A DNA stretch of 64,000 nucleotides. Source: RH-AL1 sp050013235. GTDB taxonomy: Bacteria > Pseudomonadota > Alphaproteobacteria > Rhizobiales > Beijerinckiaceae. Position numbers and translations under genes: made by a program. The number at the start of each line of letters is the position of its first letter. Position 1 is the stretch's first letter. Positions 62,554-64,000 of this stretch are shown here, piece after piece. Where the stretch lies: contig JBEKFQ010000015.1 in NCBI GenBank assembly GCA_050013235.1, positions 3,311-67,310 on the forward strand, in the 5' to 3' direction. The notes beneath the pieces are model-generated. The model worked only from the letters and a program-made list of their open reading frames with translations, searched no databases and had not been told where the DNA came from.

Positions 62554-62790
62554 GCGAGCCGCTTCGTCCAAGCCCCCTAGTGGTGGAAGTCTGACGCTTG
62601 GTACCCATGCCTTAGGATTGCAAAGGCTCGTGATTAGAAGCCCACGAATGGCAGCTTCGCGCCGTTTCCGGCCATTCAAGGAGTGTGCAATACCGAGCTT
62701 TCTGAACCGGCTTAAGGTAGCAATTCTAAATGCCCCTTGATGTTCGGAGTTTCCCTTCGGCTTGGATCGTGATTCAAGCTTGCATGGTGA
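62554..62790. other. junction between GT2 gene and truncated transposase
   Basis: No gene seen. The transposase frame is closed by a TGA at 62788-62790. If the element was once complete, its 5' part has been deleted or scrambled here; no inverted repeat could be identified. Confidence 0.45.
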
Positions 62791-63966
62791 TTCTTCAGAC
62801 TCTTCTCGACGGCTTGCGGGCGGTTTGCACGGGATTTCCGCAAGACCTCGAACTGCCGGACCTTGTTCGGCATGGTGGCCATTCCAACGGATAATCATAT
62901 CCGCTCGATGCTCGATCCGGTGCCGCCCTCGCTTCTGCAACCCGTCTTCGATCAAGCCCTGGAAGTGTTGCGCGAGCGAGGCGGCTTGAAGCCTTTCCAG
63001 CGGCTCGGCGGCCGGACCCTGATCGCGCTCGACGGCACCGAATATTTCTGTTCGCAAAAGCTTGGCTGCCCGCAATGCCTCACCCGCAAGCGTTCCAATG
63101 GGAAGATCGAAAGCTATCATTCGATGCTGGCAGCGACGATCGTCGCGCCCGGCCATGCCATGGCCTTTCCGCTGAGCCCCGAGTTCATCGCGCCCCAAGA
63201 CGGCGCGGAGAAACAGGATTGCGAGCGCAACGCCGCGAAACGTTGGCTCGCCACGCATGGGGAGCGGATGAAAGGACTGCGGCCGGTCTATCTCGGCGAT
63301 GATCTGTTTGCCTGCCAGCCCATCGCCGAGGCCATCCTCCAGGGTGGCGGTGATTTTTTCCTCACCGCCAAGCCCCAATCACACAAGGTTCTCTACGATT
63401 TCATGCAAGGCGCCGCCCTGGAAGACCACACGATCACGCAAAAGATCGCTGGCAAGCGCCTCACCTATCACTATCGCTGGTTCGAAAACGCGCCGCTGCG
63501 CGACGGCAAGGATGCGCTACTCGTCAATTGGACCGGCGTCACCATCACGGACGCCAAGGGCAAGGTCACCTACGACAACGCCTACGTGACCTCGCTGCCG
63601 GTCACCCGCTCCACCGTCGCCGAGATCGTGGCCTGCGCCAGGGCGAGATGGAAGGTCGAGAACGAAAGCTTCAACGTTCTCAAGAACAACGGCTATCACC
63701 TCGAACACAACTTCGGCCACGGCAAACAGAACCTCGCCATGATGTTCGCCGCCATGAACCTGCTGGCTTTCGCCTTCCACACGATCTGCGACTGCCTCGA
63801 ACAGCTCTGGATCGACGCCCGCAAGGCCACCCACGTCCGGAAGCGCTTTTTCCAGCATATCCAGACAATTGCCGTCTATCTCGTGTTTCCAGACTGGCAA
63901 TCGCTCATGCAAACCCTCATCAATTCAAAGCCACCTCCCCACGTCGAAGCGCAAAACAGGGCTTGA
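62791..63966 (+). pseudogene. DDE transposase (IS4/ISNCY-like), 5'-truncated
   Basis: In-frame sequence resembling a transposase starts at 62791 (NCRTLFGMVAIPTDNHIR near 62845-62900) and runs to TGA 63966; the first ATG is 62863 (367 residues). Catalytic residues appear as IALDGTEYF (D), VYLGDDLF (D) and RWKVENESFN (E), followed by YHLEHNFGHGKQNL. Family members have roughly 60-80 more N-terminal residues, which are missing after an in-frame TGA. The right terminus of the element may lie outside the window. Probably inactive. Confidence 0.75.
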
Positions 63967-64000
63967 TCAAATCATGGAGGGGGACGAGTTAGAATTGCTG

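Overview
The window is 64 kb of GC-rich chromosome from an alphaproteobacterium, most likely of the order Hyphomicrobiales (Rhizobiales) and plausibly near the methylotrophic Beijerinckiaceae/Methylocystaceae. Pointers are a ChvG/ChvI two-component pair, a truncated alphaproteobacterial-type HprK with a mannose-family EIIA and HPr, a SigF/NrsF pair, a DnaG lacking zinc ligands, and a fused gene joining a methanofuran-type (MfnB-like) domain to dihydroneopterin aldolase, which hints at C1/tetrahydromethanopterin metabolism. The family assignment is inference; there is no rRNA gene in the window.

Layout. 1-7.2 kb: tilS (5' end outside the window), ftsH, and a long SUV3-like helicase. 7.2-9.7 kb: thpR, a GDSL esterase divergent from a YbbA-like ABC ATPase, and yggT. 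10-14.7 kb: a chemoreceptor convergent with a folate operon (MfnB/FolB fusion, folP, folK). 15-16.5 kb: hprK, EIIA, HPr. 16.5-22.2 kb: glutathione S-transferase, extensin-like lipoprotein, arfB, a PAS-GGDEF diguanylate cyclase, aroQ, a small Cys-containing exported protein, and sigF/nrsF. 22.6-25.1 kb: a small AT-richer island carrying a GMC oxidoreductase and a one-TM peptide, apparently inserted in a MOSC-domain gene. 25.2-37.4 kb: housekeeping genes (pterin dehydratase, rpoD, dnaG, panB, yqeY), two lineage-specific hypotheticals, MAPEG, chvG/chvI and a HugZ-like protein. 37.4-44.6 kb: CAP lipoprotein, large MscS channel, and a TetR-controlled EmrAB-type efflux operon whose adaptor gene carries a one-base frameshift. 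44.8-54.6 kb: uup, ugd, a sulfotransferase-like gene, aspartate aminotransferase, a His-rich LTXXQ-like exported protein and a polytopic GT-C-like protein. 54.9-64 kb: fused indolepyruvate:ferredoxin oxidoreductase, a lipid-modification cluster (GT21 ceramide-glucosyltransferase-like, FA2H-like hydroxylase, CSLA-like GT2), and a 5'-truncated transposase.

The most interesting non-genic signal is an interspersed repeat of about 115 bp, present in five copies (7076, 20532, 30813, 48774, 49110). It contains two hairpins and ends in TAGAGC/TAGGGC. In four of the five copies the terminal TAG is the stop codon of the neighbouring gene (SUV3 helicase, small Cys protein, panB, sulfotransferase). One stem keeps pairing through two compensatory changes. 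Two further short palindromic repeat families lie between genes. No CRISPR array, tRNA, rRNA or prophage was recognised.
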